A stretch of DNA of 64,000 nucleotides from Leucobacter exalbidus (GTDB taxonomy: Bacteria; Actinomycetota; Actinomycetes; Actinomycetales; Microbacteriaceae), in contig NZ_JAFIDA010000001.1 in NCBI RefSeq assembly GCF_017834145.1, positions 744,001-808,000 on the forward strand, in the 5' to 3' direction. Shown here piece by piece: positions 43,190 through 53,100 of this stretch. Every line of letters starts with the position of its first letter. Position 1 is the stretch's first letter. Both the position numbers and the translations under genes were made by a program. The notes under the pieces were generated by a model. The model saw nothing but the letters and a program-made list of their open reading frames with translations. It was not told where the DNA came from and made no database searches.

Positions 43190-43211
43190 GGTGCACCTCC
43201 TGGTGCACCAT
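43188..43211 (-). promoter_or_regulatory. Start-codon hairpin of yraN
   Basis: On the minus strand the perfect 10-bp arms ATGGTGCACC and GGTGCACCAT enclose AGGA, with the ATG start in the second arm and AGGAGG beginning in the loop. If formed, it would sequester the start codon. Confidence 0.5.
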
Positions 43212-43350
43212 CATGGGCTCAGCGGCCACCCGCCCGGCAGGGGGTCACCCGCAATGGGGATAGATCACGTGTTTTCGCGCTGATCGACGTGCTGTGGACG
43301 AGGCGGCGCGATCCGGAGCAGCGTGGATCGTACGCCCCTGCGGCCCGGCG

Positions 43351-44112
43351 CTATTCGCGGTAGTAGACGGCGACACGGCGGCCGCCGTGTTCGATCACCT
43401 CAACCGGGGTTTCGAACACGCGTTCGAGCACCTCGGGGGTGATGATTTCTTCGGGGGTGCCCGAGGCGACCACGCGGCCATCGGCGAGTGCGACGATGCG
43501 GTCGGCGTACGCGGCCGCAAAGTTCACGTCGTGGATCACGAGCACCACGGTTTTGCCGAGGGTGTCGGCGGCGGCCCGCACCTGCCCCATCATGGCGACC
43601 GCGTGGCGCATGTCGAGCCCGGTGAGGGGCTCATCGAGCAGCACGTAATCGGTGTCTTGCGCGAGCACCATTGCCACGAACGCGCGCTGCCGCTGGCCGC
43701 CCGAGAGCTCATCGATGAAGCGGTCTTCGAGGCCCGCGAGGTTCAAGAACGCGATGGCGGCGTGGATGGCGCGCTGATCGGCGGCCGTGATGCGGCCCGC
43801 CGAGTGCGGAAACCGGCCGAAGGTGACGAGCTGGCGCACCGTCAGCCGCGCCATGAAGTGGTTTTCTTGGCGCAGAATGGAGATCGTTTTCGCAAGATCT
43901 TTGGGGTGCGCGGTGCGCACGTCGAGCCCGCCCACCTCGACCGTGCCCTGATCGGCCTGCAGCAGACGACCGATGATCGTCAGCATCGTGGATTTGCCTG
44001 CCCCATTGGGGCCGATCAGCGCGGTCACCCCGCCCCGCTCGATCGTGAGGTCGATGGGGCCCAGCACCTGCTTGTTGCGGTAGTGCTTGGCAATATTTTC
44101 GAGACGAATCAA
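43351..44112 (-). CDS. Siderophore ABC importer, ATP-binding subunit
   Basis: 253 aa. Walker A ALIGPNGAGKSTML, signature ELSGGQRQRAFVAM, Walker B DYVLLDEPLTGLDMRHA, switch LVIHDVNFAAAY. FepC/FecE class. Last gene of the importer operon and its start overlaps the preceding permease stop by 4 bp. Confidence 0.92.
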   Translation of the reverse strand: MIRLENIAKHYRNKQVLGPIDLTIERGGVTALIGPNGAGKSTMLTIIGRLLQADQGTVEVGGLDVRTAHPKDLAKTISILRQENHFMARLTVRQLVTFGRFPHSAGRITAADQRAIHAAIAFLNLAGLEDRFIDELSGGQRQRAFVAMVLAQDTDYVLLDEPLTGLDMRHAVAMMGQVRAAADTLGKTVVLVIHDVNFAAAYADRIVALADGRVVASGTPEEIITPEVLERVFETPVEVIEHGGRRVAVYYRE

Positions 44113-45137
44113 CGCAGTCCCTTTCGCAGCAGCAGGATGAGAAACAACAGCCCGCCAGCAAATTCAATGATCACGGTTACCAGGCCCGCCGCCGAGAACA
44201 CGTTTCTGAGCACGAACGTGGCGCCCAACAGGGTGACGAGCGCGATGCCGATCGCGAGCGGCAGCACCTCTGTGTGAGAGTCGCCGCGCGCGAACTGGTA
44301 GGCGAGGGTGGCGACGAGGAAGCCGTAGAACGTCATCGGCCCCACCATCGTCACTGACACCGAGATGAGTACGGCCACGGCGATCAGAATGCCGATCACC
44401 TCGCGCTGGTAGCGCACGCCCAGGCTCGTGGCGACGTCGCGCCCGAGCGAAACGACGTCGTAGCGACGCCTGCGCGACCACACCCACACGAGCACGACAC
44501 CCACGATGACGGCCGCCACGGGCAGGTACTCAACATTGCCCTTGCCAATCGAGCCAAACAACCGGGCGCTCAGCACGTCGAACTCGCTGGGGGTCAACAG
44601 CCGCTGCATAAACGTTGACACCGAGCCAAAGCCCATGCCCAGCACGAGCCCCACCATCAGCAGCAGGTGCAGGTTGGTGCGTTTGCCCGAGAACAGCCAG
44701 CCATACAGCACGGTCGCAAACACGATCATCATGAGACTCTGCGCGATGATCTTCGGGATCCCCTCGAAGCTTTGCGCCGATACCCCAAACACAAACACGA
44801 GCGCGGTCTGCGACAGCACGTAAAGGGCGTCGAAGCCGAGAATTGACGGGGTCAGAATACGGTTGGAGGTCGCCGAATGGAACAGCACCGTCGACACCGC
44901 CTGGCACACCGCGACCAGCGCGATCGTGGCAAGCGAGGCGAGCCTGCTGCGCACGATGATCATGAAGGCGGCTGATCCGGGGGGCGCGGGATTACCGTAG
45001 GTGAGAATCGCGATCGCGAGCAGGGCCGCGATGATAAACACGACGATCACGGGCGCATAGTGCCGGATCCAGGACATGCGCGGTTCGGGCGCCTCGGGTG
45101 CTTCGCCCGAACTGGTGAGTTGTACGGGGCTGCTCAT
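44109..45137 (-). CDS. Siderophore ABC importer permease 2 (FecCD)
   Basis: 342 aa from ATG 45137 with GGAGG upstream; it overlaps the preceding permease stop. About nine to ten hydrophobic segments, with VGLVLGMGFGSVSTF and ATSLGVRYQREVIGI in FecCD order and the cytoplasmic coupling loop near it. Partner of the permease at 45134-46153. Confidence 0.9.
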   Translation of the reverse strand: MSSPVQLTSSGEAPEAPEPRMSWIRHYAPVIVVFIIAALLAIAILTYGNPAPPGSAAFMIIVRSRLASLATIALVAVCQAVSTVLFHSATSNRILTPSILGFDALYVLSQTALVFVFGVSAQSFEGIPKIIAQSLMMIVFATVLYGWLFSGKRTNLHLLLMVGLVLGMGFGSVSTFMQRLLTPSEFDVLSARLFGSIGKGNVEYLPVAAVIVGVVLVWVWSRRRRYDVVSLGRDVATSLGVRYQREVIGILIAVAVLISVSVTMVGPMTFYGFLVATLAYQFARGDSHTEVLPLAIGIALVTLLGATFVLRNVFSAAGLVTVIIEFAGGLLFLILLLRKGLR

Positions 45138-46153
45138 GCGGTCCTCCGCAACAGCAGGGAAATGAAGACGACGGCGCCGACAAGGCCGAGCACCATGGAC
45201 ACCGGAACCTCGAACGGCATGATGATGAGTCGGCCGATGAGATCGCACGCGATCACAAGCCCGATGCCGCCCAGGCACACCCAGGGCAGATTTGAGCGCA
45301 CGTTATCACCGCGCATCATCGACACGATGTTGGGCACCACGAGTCCCAAAAACGGCAGAAACCCGACCACCACGGTGGTGACGCCCGAGGCGATCGCGAC
45401 CAGGCCGGTGCCGAGAAACAGCACGCGTTCGTAGTTCAGGCCAACATTGGTCGCGACGTCTTTACCGAGGCCCGCGACGGTGATGCGATCGGCGAACACG
45501 AACACCAGCACGGTGACGATCCCCACGATCCACAGCACCTCATAGCGGCCGCGCACGATCTGCGTGAAGCTGCCCATGAACCAGGTGGAGAGCATCTGCA
45601 GCAGGTTGAACTGTGCGGCGAGGAAGGTGGTGAGCGCGCTCACCACGGCGCCCAGCATGATGCCCACGAGCGGCACGATGAGGGTGCTGCGAATCACGAT
45701 GCGCTGCAGGATCAGCATGAACAGCATGGCCCCAATGAACGCGGCGACGCTTGAGACCACCATGCGGGTGACCATATTCGCCTCGGGCACGACCAGCACC
45801 GTGAGTAGCAGGCCGAGGGCGGCCCACTCGGTGGTGCCCGAGGTAGTCGCGTCAACAAACCGGTTTTGCGTGAGCATCTGCATCACGAGCCCACTCACCG
45901 CCATCGCGGCTCCCGCCAGCACGAGCGCGATCGTGCGGGGCACGCGGGTGATCCAAAACATCTCGGAGCCAAAGGCCTGGCCCGAGATGTCGTACACGCC
46001 CACCGCGAGGGACGCTGCAATGAGCCCCGCCACCACGATGATGGCTGCGGCGAGCGCCCACACGGTGCGGGGTCGCACAGCGGGGCGGTCACCCGTTTCG
46101 GTGGCCGCCCCGCTGTTTCGGCCTGTTTTACTCAGGCCTGTGTTTTCGATCAT
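45134..46153 (-). CDS. Siderophore ABC importer permease 1 (FecCD)
   Basis: 339 aa. Multiple hydrophobic segments, VPRTIALVLAGAAMAVSGLV and MQMLTQNRFVDATTSGTTEW matching the FecCD N-terminal signature, and ATNVGLNYERVLFLG later. It overlaps the substrate-binding gene by 4 bp. Confidence 0.92.
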   Translation of the reverse strand: MIENTGLSKTGRNSGAATETGDRPAVRPRTVWALAAAIIVVAGLIAASLAVGVYDISGQAFGSEMFWITRVPRTIALVLAGAAMAVSGLVMQMLTQNRFVDATTSGTTEWAALGLLLTVLVVPEANMVTRMVVSSVAAFIGAMLFMLILQRIVIRSTLIVPLVGIMLGAVVSALTTFLAAQFNLLQMLSTWFMGSFTQIVRGRYEVLWIVGIVTVLVFVFADRITVAGLGKDVATNVGLNYERVLFLGTGLVAIASGVTTVVVGFLPFLGLVVPNIVSMMRGDNVRSNLPWVCLGGIGLVIACDLIGRLIIMPFEVPVSMVLGLVGAVVFISLLLRRTA

Positions 46154-47181
46154 GCTGCGGCGAACGCCTCCGAGATGTTGGTGAACAGTGCCGTGTAGGC
46201 CTGAATACCCTCGGTGAGGTAGAAGTTCGGGTCGAGGATCACGATCTGCTGCTTCGTGACGGCGGGCACCTGGGCGAGGGCTTCGGCGTCGCGGATGAGT
46301 TCGTTGGCGGGAGCTGACCCGGCTTCGCGTTCGGCCGGCGCGAACGAGGCGTCGCGGTCGAGGGCGAAGATCCAGTCGGGGTTTGAGTCGGCGATCGCTT
46401 CGACCGAGATGTCATCACCCTGGTGGTCGTTAGATGCGTTCTTCACCTCGAGGGCGGGGGTCAGGTCGAGGGCGCCGAAGATCGAGCCGAGCGAGCGGCC
46501 GATACCGGGGGCGATGTAGCCGATCTGGCCGGCCGAGGTGTTGACCGCCATTACGGTCTCGCCCGTCGGGTAGTTGCTCTTGGCGTCGGCGATGGCGTCG
46601 TCGAGCTGGGTGTTGAGCGCTGCGGCTTCGTCTTCATGGTCGAAGATCTGGCCGAGGATCTCGGTCTGGCGCTTGAGCTCTGCGAACTGGTCTTCGCCGT
46701 CGCGCGGGGCGATCTCGATGACGGTCGCGTCGGGGTTCTGCTTCTTGATCTCGGCGTACTGGTCGCTGAAGCGGTAGCCGCCGATGATCAGATCGGGCTC
46801 TGCCGCGACGATCATTTCGAGGTTGGGTTCGCGGTGCGTACCGATGTCGAGCACGGCGTCGTCGTCGGTGTACCCGGGCCAGGCTGAGCCCATGACTCCC
46901 TTGGGGGCGGCGACGAGGTCGACATCCCATGCGGCGAGCGTGTCAAAGGCGGTGTTGTCGAGGGCGACGACGCGCTGCGGGTTCACGGGCACTGCGATCT
47001 CACCGTGGTTGTCGGTAATGGTGACGGTGTCAGTGCTTGCCGAGATATTCGCGGCAGGATCGGTGGGCTCAGGAGCGCACGCGGTCAGGCCAGCAGCGAG
47101 GGCAAGGGTGGCGCCAAGCGCGAGGGCGACGCGGGTACGACGAATGGCACCGGTCGTACGAAGAGTGTGGGGTGACACCAT
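46150..47181 (-). CDS. Siderophore-binding lipoprotein
   Basis: 343 aa from ATG 47181 (AAAGGAA upstream). Signal with lipobox LAAGLTAC (Cys about 33). Periplasmic-binding fold of the CeuE/YclQ type: NPQRVVALDNTAFDTLAAWD, MIVAAEPDLIIGGYR, VMAVNTSAGQIGYIAPG. Heads the four-gene operon. Closest in appearance to petrobactin/enterobactin-class binders; substrate is inferred. Confidence 0.88.
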   Translation of the reverse strand: MVSPHTLRTTGAIRRTRVALALGATLALAAGLTACAPEPTDPAANISASTDTVTITDNHGEIAVPVNPQRVVALDNTAFDTLAAWDVDLVAAPKGVMGSAWPGYTDDDAVLDIGTHREPNLEMIVAAEPDLIIGGYRFSDQYAEIKKQNPDATVIEIAPRDGEDQFAELKRQTEILGQIFDHEDEAAALNTQLDDAIADAKSNYPTGETVMAVNTSAGQIGYIAPGIGRSLGSIFGALDLTPALEVKNASNDHQGDDISVEAIADSNPDWIFALDRDASFAPAEREAGSAPANELIRDAEALAQVPAVTKQQIVILDPNFYLTEGIQAYTALFTNISEAFAAA

Positions 47182-47216
47182 GGGGTTCCTTTGATCAGGT
47201 GAGCTGGGCACCAACT

Positions 47217-47233
47217 TACCATAGCCTTACATA
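47217..47233 (-). promoter_or_regulatory. Candidate DtxR/IdeR iron box
   Basis: Minus-strand TATGTAAGGCTATGGTA matches the actinobacterial iron-box consensus TAGGTTAGGCTAACCTA at about 11-12 of 17 positions, 36 bp upstream of the siderophore-binding gene. Confidence 0.5.
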
Positions 47234-47313
47234 CATCAGATGTTCAACCTTTGGTGCAGAAATGGCACCGCTCGCGCCTCGCCGCGGGGCACACAGCGGG
47301 CCGGTGGCAGCAA

Positions 47314-47343
47314 AGAAGCGGGGGTGGTGACACCCCCGCTTCT
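47314..47343 (-). terminator. Terminator after the DUF2469 gene
   Basis: Arms AGAAGCGGGGGTG (47314-47326) and CACCCCCGCTTCT (47331-47343), loop GTGA, then TTTG on the minus strand. 15 bp past the DUF2469 stop. Confidence 0.8.
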
Positions 47344-47358
47344 GCCACACCGTGCCCG

Positions 47359-47682
47359 CTACTCGTCGAGTGCGAGCTCCTGCGGCAGCTTGAATTCGCG
47401 CGCCGACAGTTCTTCGACGTTCACGTCCTTGAACGTGAGCACCCGCACTGACTTCACGAAGCGGTCTGAGCGATACACATCCCACACCCACACGTCGTTC
47501 ATCGTGAGTTCGAAGTAGAAATCACTCCCAGCATCTTGGCGCTTCAGATCGACCTCATTGGCCAGATAGAAGCGTCGTTCGGTCTCTACTACATAGCGAA
47601 ACTGGCTGGCGATATCGCGGTACTCGCGAAAGAGCGACAGCTCGGCGTCACGTTCGTAATCGTCTAGCTCTTCCTCGTTCAT
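47359..47682 (-). CDS. DUF2469 protein
   Basis: 107 aa from ATG 47682 (MNEEELDDYERDAELSLFRE); an ATG three codons earlier is the alternative. Acidic N-terminus, then FRYVVETERRFYLANEV and DVWVWDVYRSDRFVKSVRVL, the DUF2469 pattern. Actinobacterial genomes usually have rnhB, this gene and yraN together; here the siderophore operon lies between it and yraN. Function unknown. Confidence 0.88.
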   Translation of the reverse strand: MNEEELDDYERDAELSLFREYRDIASQFRYVVETERRFYLANEVDLKRQDAGSDFYFELTMNDVWVWDVYRSDRFVKSVRVLTFKDVNVEELSAREFKLPQELALDE

Positions 47683-47767
47683 CTCTCCCATCCTACGCGC
47701 TATCTGCCCAGACTTTAAGCGGCGCTGCGGGCACGCTCAGGGTAACCACGCGGGCACGGGTGCCGGA

Positions 47768-47796
47768 TTGACTTATTCGAACATATGTTCGAATAT
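47768..47796 (+). promoter_or_regulatory. SOS promoter with LexA box
   Basis: TTGACT (47768-47773) and GAATAT (47791-47796), 17-bp spacer, overlap a perfect LexA box TCGAAC-ATAT-GTTCGA at 47777-47792. The expected start of transcription is at or near the ATG at 47803, so the mRNA is probably leaderless. Confidence 0.88.
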
Positions 47797-47802
47797 GGCT
47801 AC

Positions 47803-48438
47803 ATGGTTTCCACCACCGTTCAGTCACTGCAGCAGCGCATCACCCAGATGCAGCCCACGCGCCTGCCCGAACGCAATCTCCCCACGCACCCGGGGCTTGG
47901 GCCGGTGCTTCCTGGCGGTGCCATTCACGCCGGATCGAGCTACTCAGTGCGCGGTTCGTGGCAACTTGCGCTCGCGTTTCTCACTGAGGCCTCCAGCGCC
48001 GGAGCCTGGTGCGGGGTGATCGGCTGCCCGTCGTTTGGCGCCGAGGCTGCCGCCGCCATGGGCGTCGCTCTCGATCGCTGCATTCTTATTCCCTCCCCCG
48101 GTGCCCACGGGTTTGCGCTCGCTGGCGCGCTGAGTGAGATTCTCACTGTCACGCTGCTGCACGCCCCCGCGCAGGTGCCCGCGGGCGTCGCCGAGCGCAT
48201 CGCGGCGCGGCTGCGCGAACACCAGTCGGCTCTCGTGGTGACGGGAGACTGGCCCAACACCGCCGCCACTCTCGAGGTCACGGCGTCACGCTGGGAAGGT
48301 CTCGAGCACGGCTTTGGCCGGCTGCGGGCCCGCACCCTCGGGGTGGCGACCCGCAGCACGCGCGGCACCGCGCACCACACGCTGCGCTTCGCAGATGGCG
48401 CCCTCGCCACGGCACCGCCCACGAGGGTGCGGCCGTGA
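47803..48438 (+). CDS. imuA': ImuA'-like protein of the mutasome
   Basis: 211 aa from ATG 47803. An earlier ATG at 47785 lies inside the LexA box, so the later start is preferred. RecA-fold-like protein with GGAIHAGSSYSVRGSWQLAL, VIGCPSFGAEAAAAMGV and ALVVTGDWPNTAATLE. ImuA', ImuB and DnaE2 form the actinobacterial SOS mutagenesis module; ImuA' links the pieces. It couples to imuB by GTGA overlap. Confidence 0.82.
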   Translation: MVSTTVQSLQQRITQMQPTRLPERNLPTHPGLGPVLPGGAIHAGSSYSVRGSWQLALAFLTEASSAGAWCGVIGCPSFGAEAAAAMGVALDRCILIPSPGAHGFALAGALSEILTVTLLHAPAQVPAGVAERIAARLREHQSALVVTGDWPNTAATLEVTASRWEGLEHGFGRLRARTLGVATRSTRGTAHHTLRFADGALATAPPTRVRP

Positions 48439-50096
48439 ACGAGAGCGAACGCGTGATCGTGGTGTGGCTGCCCGATTGGCCGGTGACCGCGCTGCGCCAG
48501 CAGCTGCAGTCGACAGCGACGGAGCCCCCTGCGGGCGACCCCGCTGAGGTTCCGCTCGCGCTGTGCGCGCAGCGTCGCATCGTTGCGTGCTGCGCGATGG
48601 CCCGCGCGGCCGGTGTGCGCGCGGGGATGCGTGAGCGCGATGCGCAGGCGATCTGCCCCACGCTCGAGCTGCATCCGCATGATCCGGATCGCGATGCACG
48701 CCTGTTCCTTCCCGTGCTGGCCGCGTTTGAGCAGGTCGTCACCGGGCTCGAAGCGCGGCGCCCGGGCCTCGCCGCGCTGCGGGCTCGGGGCCCCGCCCGC
48801 TATTACGGCGGGGAAGAACCCGCCGCCCACACCCTGCTGAGCCGCACCGCCCAGCTGGGATTGCACACCGCGCGCATCGGCATCGCCGACGGTTTATTCG
48901 CGGCAGAGCAGGCCGCACGGCAGCCGCGCGCCGTCACCGTGGTACCGCCCGGGGAGTCCCGGGCGTTCTTATCGCCGCTGCCCATTGCGCGCGCGGCCCC
49001 CGAACGTCTCGCCGCCACCCTGCAGGGGCTCGGCATTCACACCTTGGGTGCGTTCGCGGCGCTTCCCGAAGAAGCCGTGCGCCAGCGGTTTGGCAGCGAC
49101 GGCGTTGCCGCCCACCGCAGGTCACTGGCCGCGGGCCCCCGGCACGGCACCGACATTCGCCCCCGCACTGTCCCCCAAGAGCTCTCAGCCCAGATCGAAT
49201 TCGAACCCTCCCTCAACACGGGCGCAGCCCTGGTGGCCGCCGCTACCGCCACCGTCACCCAGTTTTTTGCCGCGCTCGATGAGGCCGCCCTGATCTGCAC
49301 GGGAATACGCATCGAACTCACCGACGACACCGGCGCCCGCCACGAACGCACCTGGTCGCACCCCACGCACCTGCGCATGGAAGACGTGCTCGACCGGGTG
49401 CAGTGGCAGGCCGAATCGGGGGCGCTGTCGGCGGCGAGCGCCTCTGCGTCCGATGACCGCGGCGGGGCCGGGGTCACCCGCCTCACGCTCACGCCCACCC
49501 GCACCGACCGCGCGGCGGCTCACGAGGCGGGCCTGTGGGGCAGCGAACCCGATGAACGCGTGCGCCATCACCTGCGGGGCATCCAGTCAGCGCACGGCCG
49601 CGACAGCGTCGGCACCGCCTCCCTGCGTGGCGGTCGCCTCGCGCGCCACCGGCAAGAGTTCACTCCGTGGGGATCTGACTCGCACACTGAACGCAACGGC
49701 AGCGCGGCCGGTCTCCCCTGGCCTGGGGCGTCCTCAGCCCCCGCGCCCGGCCTGGTGTTCTCGCCACCGCTCCCAGCCTTGCTCAGCGACCCCTCAGGCG
49801 CCCCGATCAGCGTCACCGAAGACGACCTCCTCAGTGCCGTGCCCGCCACCCTCAGCGTGCACGCCGGTGACGACGCAGGTTCCACCGCGCATCCCGCCAC
49901 TCATGCCACCGTTTCTCCCGCCGCGCTGCCCCGCCACGTAGCGGTCACCGCGTGGTCTTCCCCCTGGCCGGTGCACGAGCACTGGTGGGAGGGCTCCCCC
50001 GCCAGAGTGCGATTGCAGGTGGTGCTCGCCACCGGTGACGCCTGGCTCCTCTGCCACGAGGCCGGCGGCTGGCTCGCTGAGGGGCGATACGACTAA
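48435..50096 (+). CDS. imuB: ImuB, inactive Y-family polymerase-like protein
   Basis: 553 aa from GTG 48435, overlapping the imuA' stop. Recognised from VVWLPDWPVTALRQQLQ, AQRRIVACCAMARAAGVRAG and RARGPARYYGGEEPAA. The Y-family acidic catalytic residues are absent, consistent with ImuB serving as an adaptor to the sliding clamp rather than a polymerase. Contains a long low-complexity C-terminal part. Confidence 0.88.
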   Translation: MNESERVIVVWLPDWPVTALRQQLQSTATEPPAGDPAEVPLALCAQRRIVACCAMARAAGVRAGMRERDAQAICPTLELHPHDPDRDARLFLPVLAAFEQVVTGLEARRPGLAALRARGPARYYGGEEPAAHTLLSRTAQLGLHTARIGIADGLFAAEQAARQPRAVTVVPPGESRAFLSPLPIARAAPERLAATLQGLGIHTLGAFAALPEEAVRQRFGSDGVAAHRRSLAAGPRHGTDIRPRTVPQELSAQIEFEPSLNTGAALVAAATATVTQFFAALDEAALICTGIRIELTDDTGARHERTWSHPTHLRMEDVLDRVQWQAESGALSAASASASDDRGGAGVTRLTLTPTRTDRAAAHEAGLWGSEPDERVRHHLRGIQSAHGRDSVGTASLRGGRLARHRQEFTPWGSDSHTERNGSAAGLPWPGASSAPAPGLVFSPPLPALLSDPSGAPISVTEDDLLSAVPATLSVHAGDDAGSTAHPATHATVSPAALPRHVAVTAWSSPWPVHEHWWEGSPARVRLQVVLATGDAWLLCHEAGGWLAEGRYD

Positions 50097-50154
50097 CCGG
50101 CACTCCGTTCATCCATCCGCCCGTCATTGCACGCCGACACAGACCGAGATCACT

Positions 50155-53100
50155 ATGCGCTGGAACAACTCACCGCTGTCGTGGCAGGAGTTTGAACGCA
50201 AACTCTCAGCACGCACGGGCCCCGTCACCCGCCCCGCACCACCCGGGCACACACCATCCGGGCAAACACCATCCGCACACGAGCCGACGCCGCAGCAGCC
50301 CGGCTCCGCATACCCCGATGCCCCGCACGTTCCCTATGCCGAGCTACACGCCCACTCGAGCTTCAGCTTTCTCGACGGCGCTTCATCCCCCGAGTCCCTC
50401 ATCGCCGAAGCCACCCGCCTCAACCTCGCAGGGCTCGCGATCACCGACCACAACGGGCTCTACGGCGCAGCCATATTCGCGGAGGCCGCCGCGCACGCCG
50501 CACGCACCCAGGCGCAAGACCCGGCACCGGTGCAACCACACGCGCAACTACAAACGCAGCCACCCCGCGCTCCCCTCCTCACCGTGTACGGTGCCGAACT
50601 CTCCCTGGGGCTCGACTCACCCCAACTCGGCGTCGCCGACCCCGCAGGCACCCACCTCCTCGTGCTCGCCCGCGGCGCCGCCGGCTACCACAAGCTCGCC
50701 GCCGCCATCACCGAGGCACAACTCGCCGGCGGCGCGAAAGGCCGCCCCCGCTACCACCTCGCCGACCTCGCCGACGCTGCAGCAGACGACTGGGTGATCC
50801 TCACCGGCTGCCGTAAAGGCGCCGTACGCCGCGCCCTCACCGCCGGCTCCCCGTCGCACCCCACCGGCGCCCACCTCGCCGCCGCCACGCACGAACTCAC
50901 CACCCTCACCGACCTCTTCGGCCCCGATAACGTCTACGTCGAGCTCACGCACCACGGCCACCCCGCAGACGACGACACCAACGCCGCCCTCGCCCACCTC
51001 GCCCACGAACTCCACCTCCCCACCATCGCCACCGGCGGCGTCCACTACGCCACCCGCGCCCAGGCACCGCTCGCTGAGGCGCTCGCCGCCGTGCGAGCCC
51101 GGCGCAGCCTCGCCGAGATGGATCCCTATCTGCCGGCGACGGGGGCGGCGAGGCTACGATCCGGGGCCGCGATGGCGCGCAGATTCGCGCGCTTCCCCGA
51201 CGCCGTCACCCGCACCGTGCCGCTCGCGAGTGAGCTCGCGTTCTCGCTGCGCGCCGCGACCCCGCGCCTGCCCACCCTCGACGTACCCGACGGGCACACG
51301 CAGATGAGTTGGCTGCGCAAGCTGACGTGGGAGGGCGCCGAGCGATGCTACGGGCAGCTCTCATCGGGCACCCGTGAGCGCCTCGAACGCGAGCTCGCCG
51401 TTATCGAGCAGAAGGATTTTCCCGGCTATTTCTTGATCGTGCACGACCTGGTGCACTACGCCAAGGGGCGCGGCATTTTGTGCCAGGGGCGCGGCTCGGC
51501 CGCCAACTCGGCCGTGTGTTACGTGCTGGGGATCACCGCGGTCGACTCCGTGTTCTACAACCTGCCCTTCGAACGGTTTCTCTCGAGCATGCGCGACGAA
51601 GAGCCCGACATCGATGTCGACTTCGATTCGGGGCGGCGAGAAGAGGTGATCCAGTACGTCTACACCCGGTATGGCCGTACCAACGCGGCGCAGGTGGCGA
51701 ACGTGATTAGTTACCGCCCCAAGGCCGCTATTCGCGATGCGGCGAAGGCGCTCGGATACAGCGCGGGGCAGCAGACCGCGTGGTCTCGCTCGGTGGAGCG
51801 CCGCGGCGCGCTCGACGACCCCGCCGGCCAGATTCCCGCGCCGGTGCGCGACCTTGCCGCGCAGATGCTGAAGCTGCCGCGCCACCTCGGCATTCACTCG
51901 GGCGGCATGGTGCTCACCGAGCGCCCCGTCGGCGAGGTGTGCCCCATTGAGCACGCGCGCATGGAGGGGCGCACCGTGCTGCAGTGGGACAAAGAGTCAT
52001 GCGCGTGGATGGGGCTCGTGAAGTTCGATCTGTTGGGGCTGGGCATTCTCAGCGCGCTGCAGCAGGCCATGGACCTGGTGGCCGAGCACACCGGTGAGCG
52101 GTGGGAGATGAGCACGATCCCCAAGGAGGAGCCCGGGGTCTACGACATGCTCTGCCGCGCCGATGCGATCGGGGTGTTTCAGGTGGAGAGCCGTGCACAG
52201 CTGAACACGCTCCCCCGGCTGCGCCCCCGCAGCTTCTACGATCTGGTGATCGAGATCGCGCTGATTCGCCCAGGCCCCATTCAGGGCGGCGCTGTGCACC
52301 CCTATTTGAAACGCCGCAGCGGCGAAGAGCCCGTCACCTACCCGCACCCGGCGCTCGCCCCGGTGCTCGAACGCACCCTGGGGGTGCCCCTGTTTCAGGA
52401 GCAACTGATGCAGATGGCCATGGCCGTGGGAAACTGCAGCGCCGAAGACGCCGATCTGCTGCGCCGCTCAATGGGCTCGAAGCGCGGCGAAGAGCACGTC
52501 GCATCACTGCGCGAGAAACTCTTCGCGGGCATGCGCGCCAACGGCCTCGAGCAAGACGAGGCGCAGCGCATCTACGACCAGATCGAGGCCTTCGCGAGCT
52601 TCGGATTCGCCGAGAGCCACTCGATCAGCTTCGCGCTACTCGTGTACGTCAGCGCCTGGTTCAAGCTGCACTACCCGGCCGCGTTTCTTGCGGCGCTGCT
52701 GAATGCGCAGCCGATGGGGTTCTACGCCCCGCGCACCCTCGTCGACGATGCCAGGCGCCACGGCGTCGTCGTGCTCCCCGCCGACGTGCAGCATTCTGGG
52801 GCCGCGGCGGGGCTCGAGCCTCGCGAGGCAGCTGGGGCGGGGCCGCTTCGATCCGGATCGCCCAGCCCCCATGCCCCCTGCACCGCGGCGGCAGGGCCCG
52901 CAGCTGCGCCCGCCAGCTCCAGCGCGGCTCCGCCGGCGTCACCTGTGCCACCGTTTGACCCCGCGGCGCCCGATACCAGCGGCGCCCACCGGCGCGACCA
53001 GGCCCTCGCCGTCAGGCTCGGGCTCACCGGGGTGCGCGGCATCGAGCAGGCCGCGGCCGAACGCATCGTCGCCGCACGCGCCGATGGCCCGTTTGAGAGC

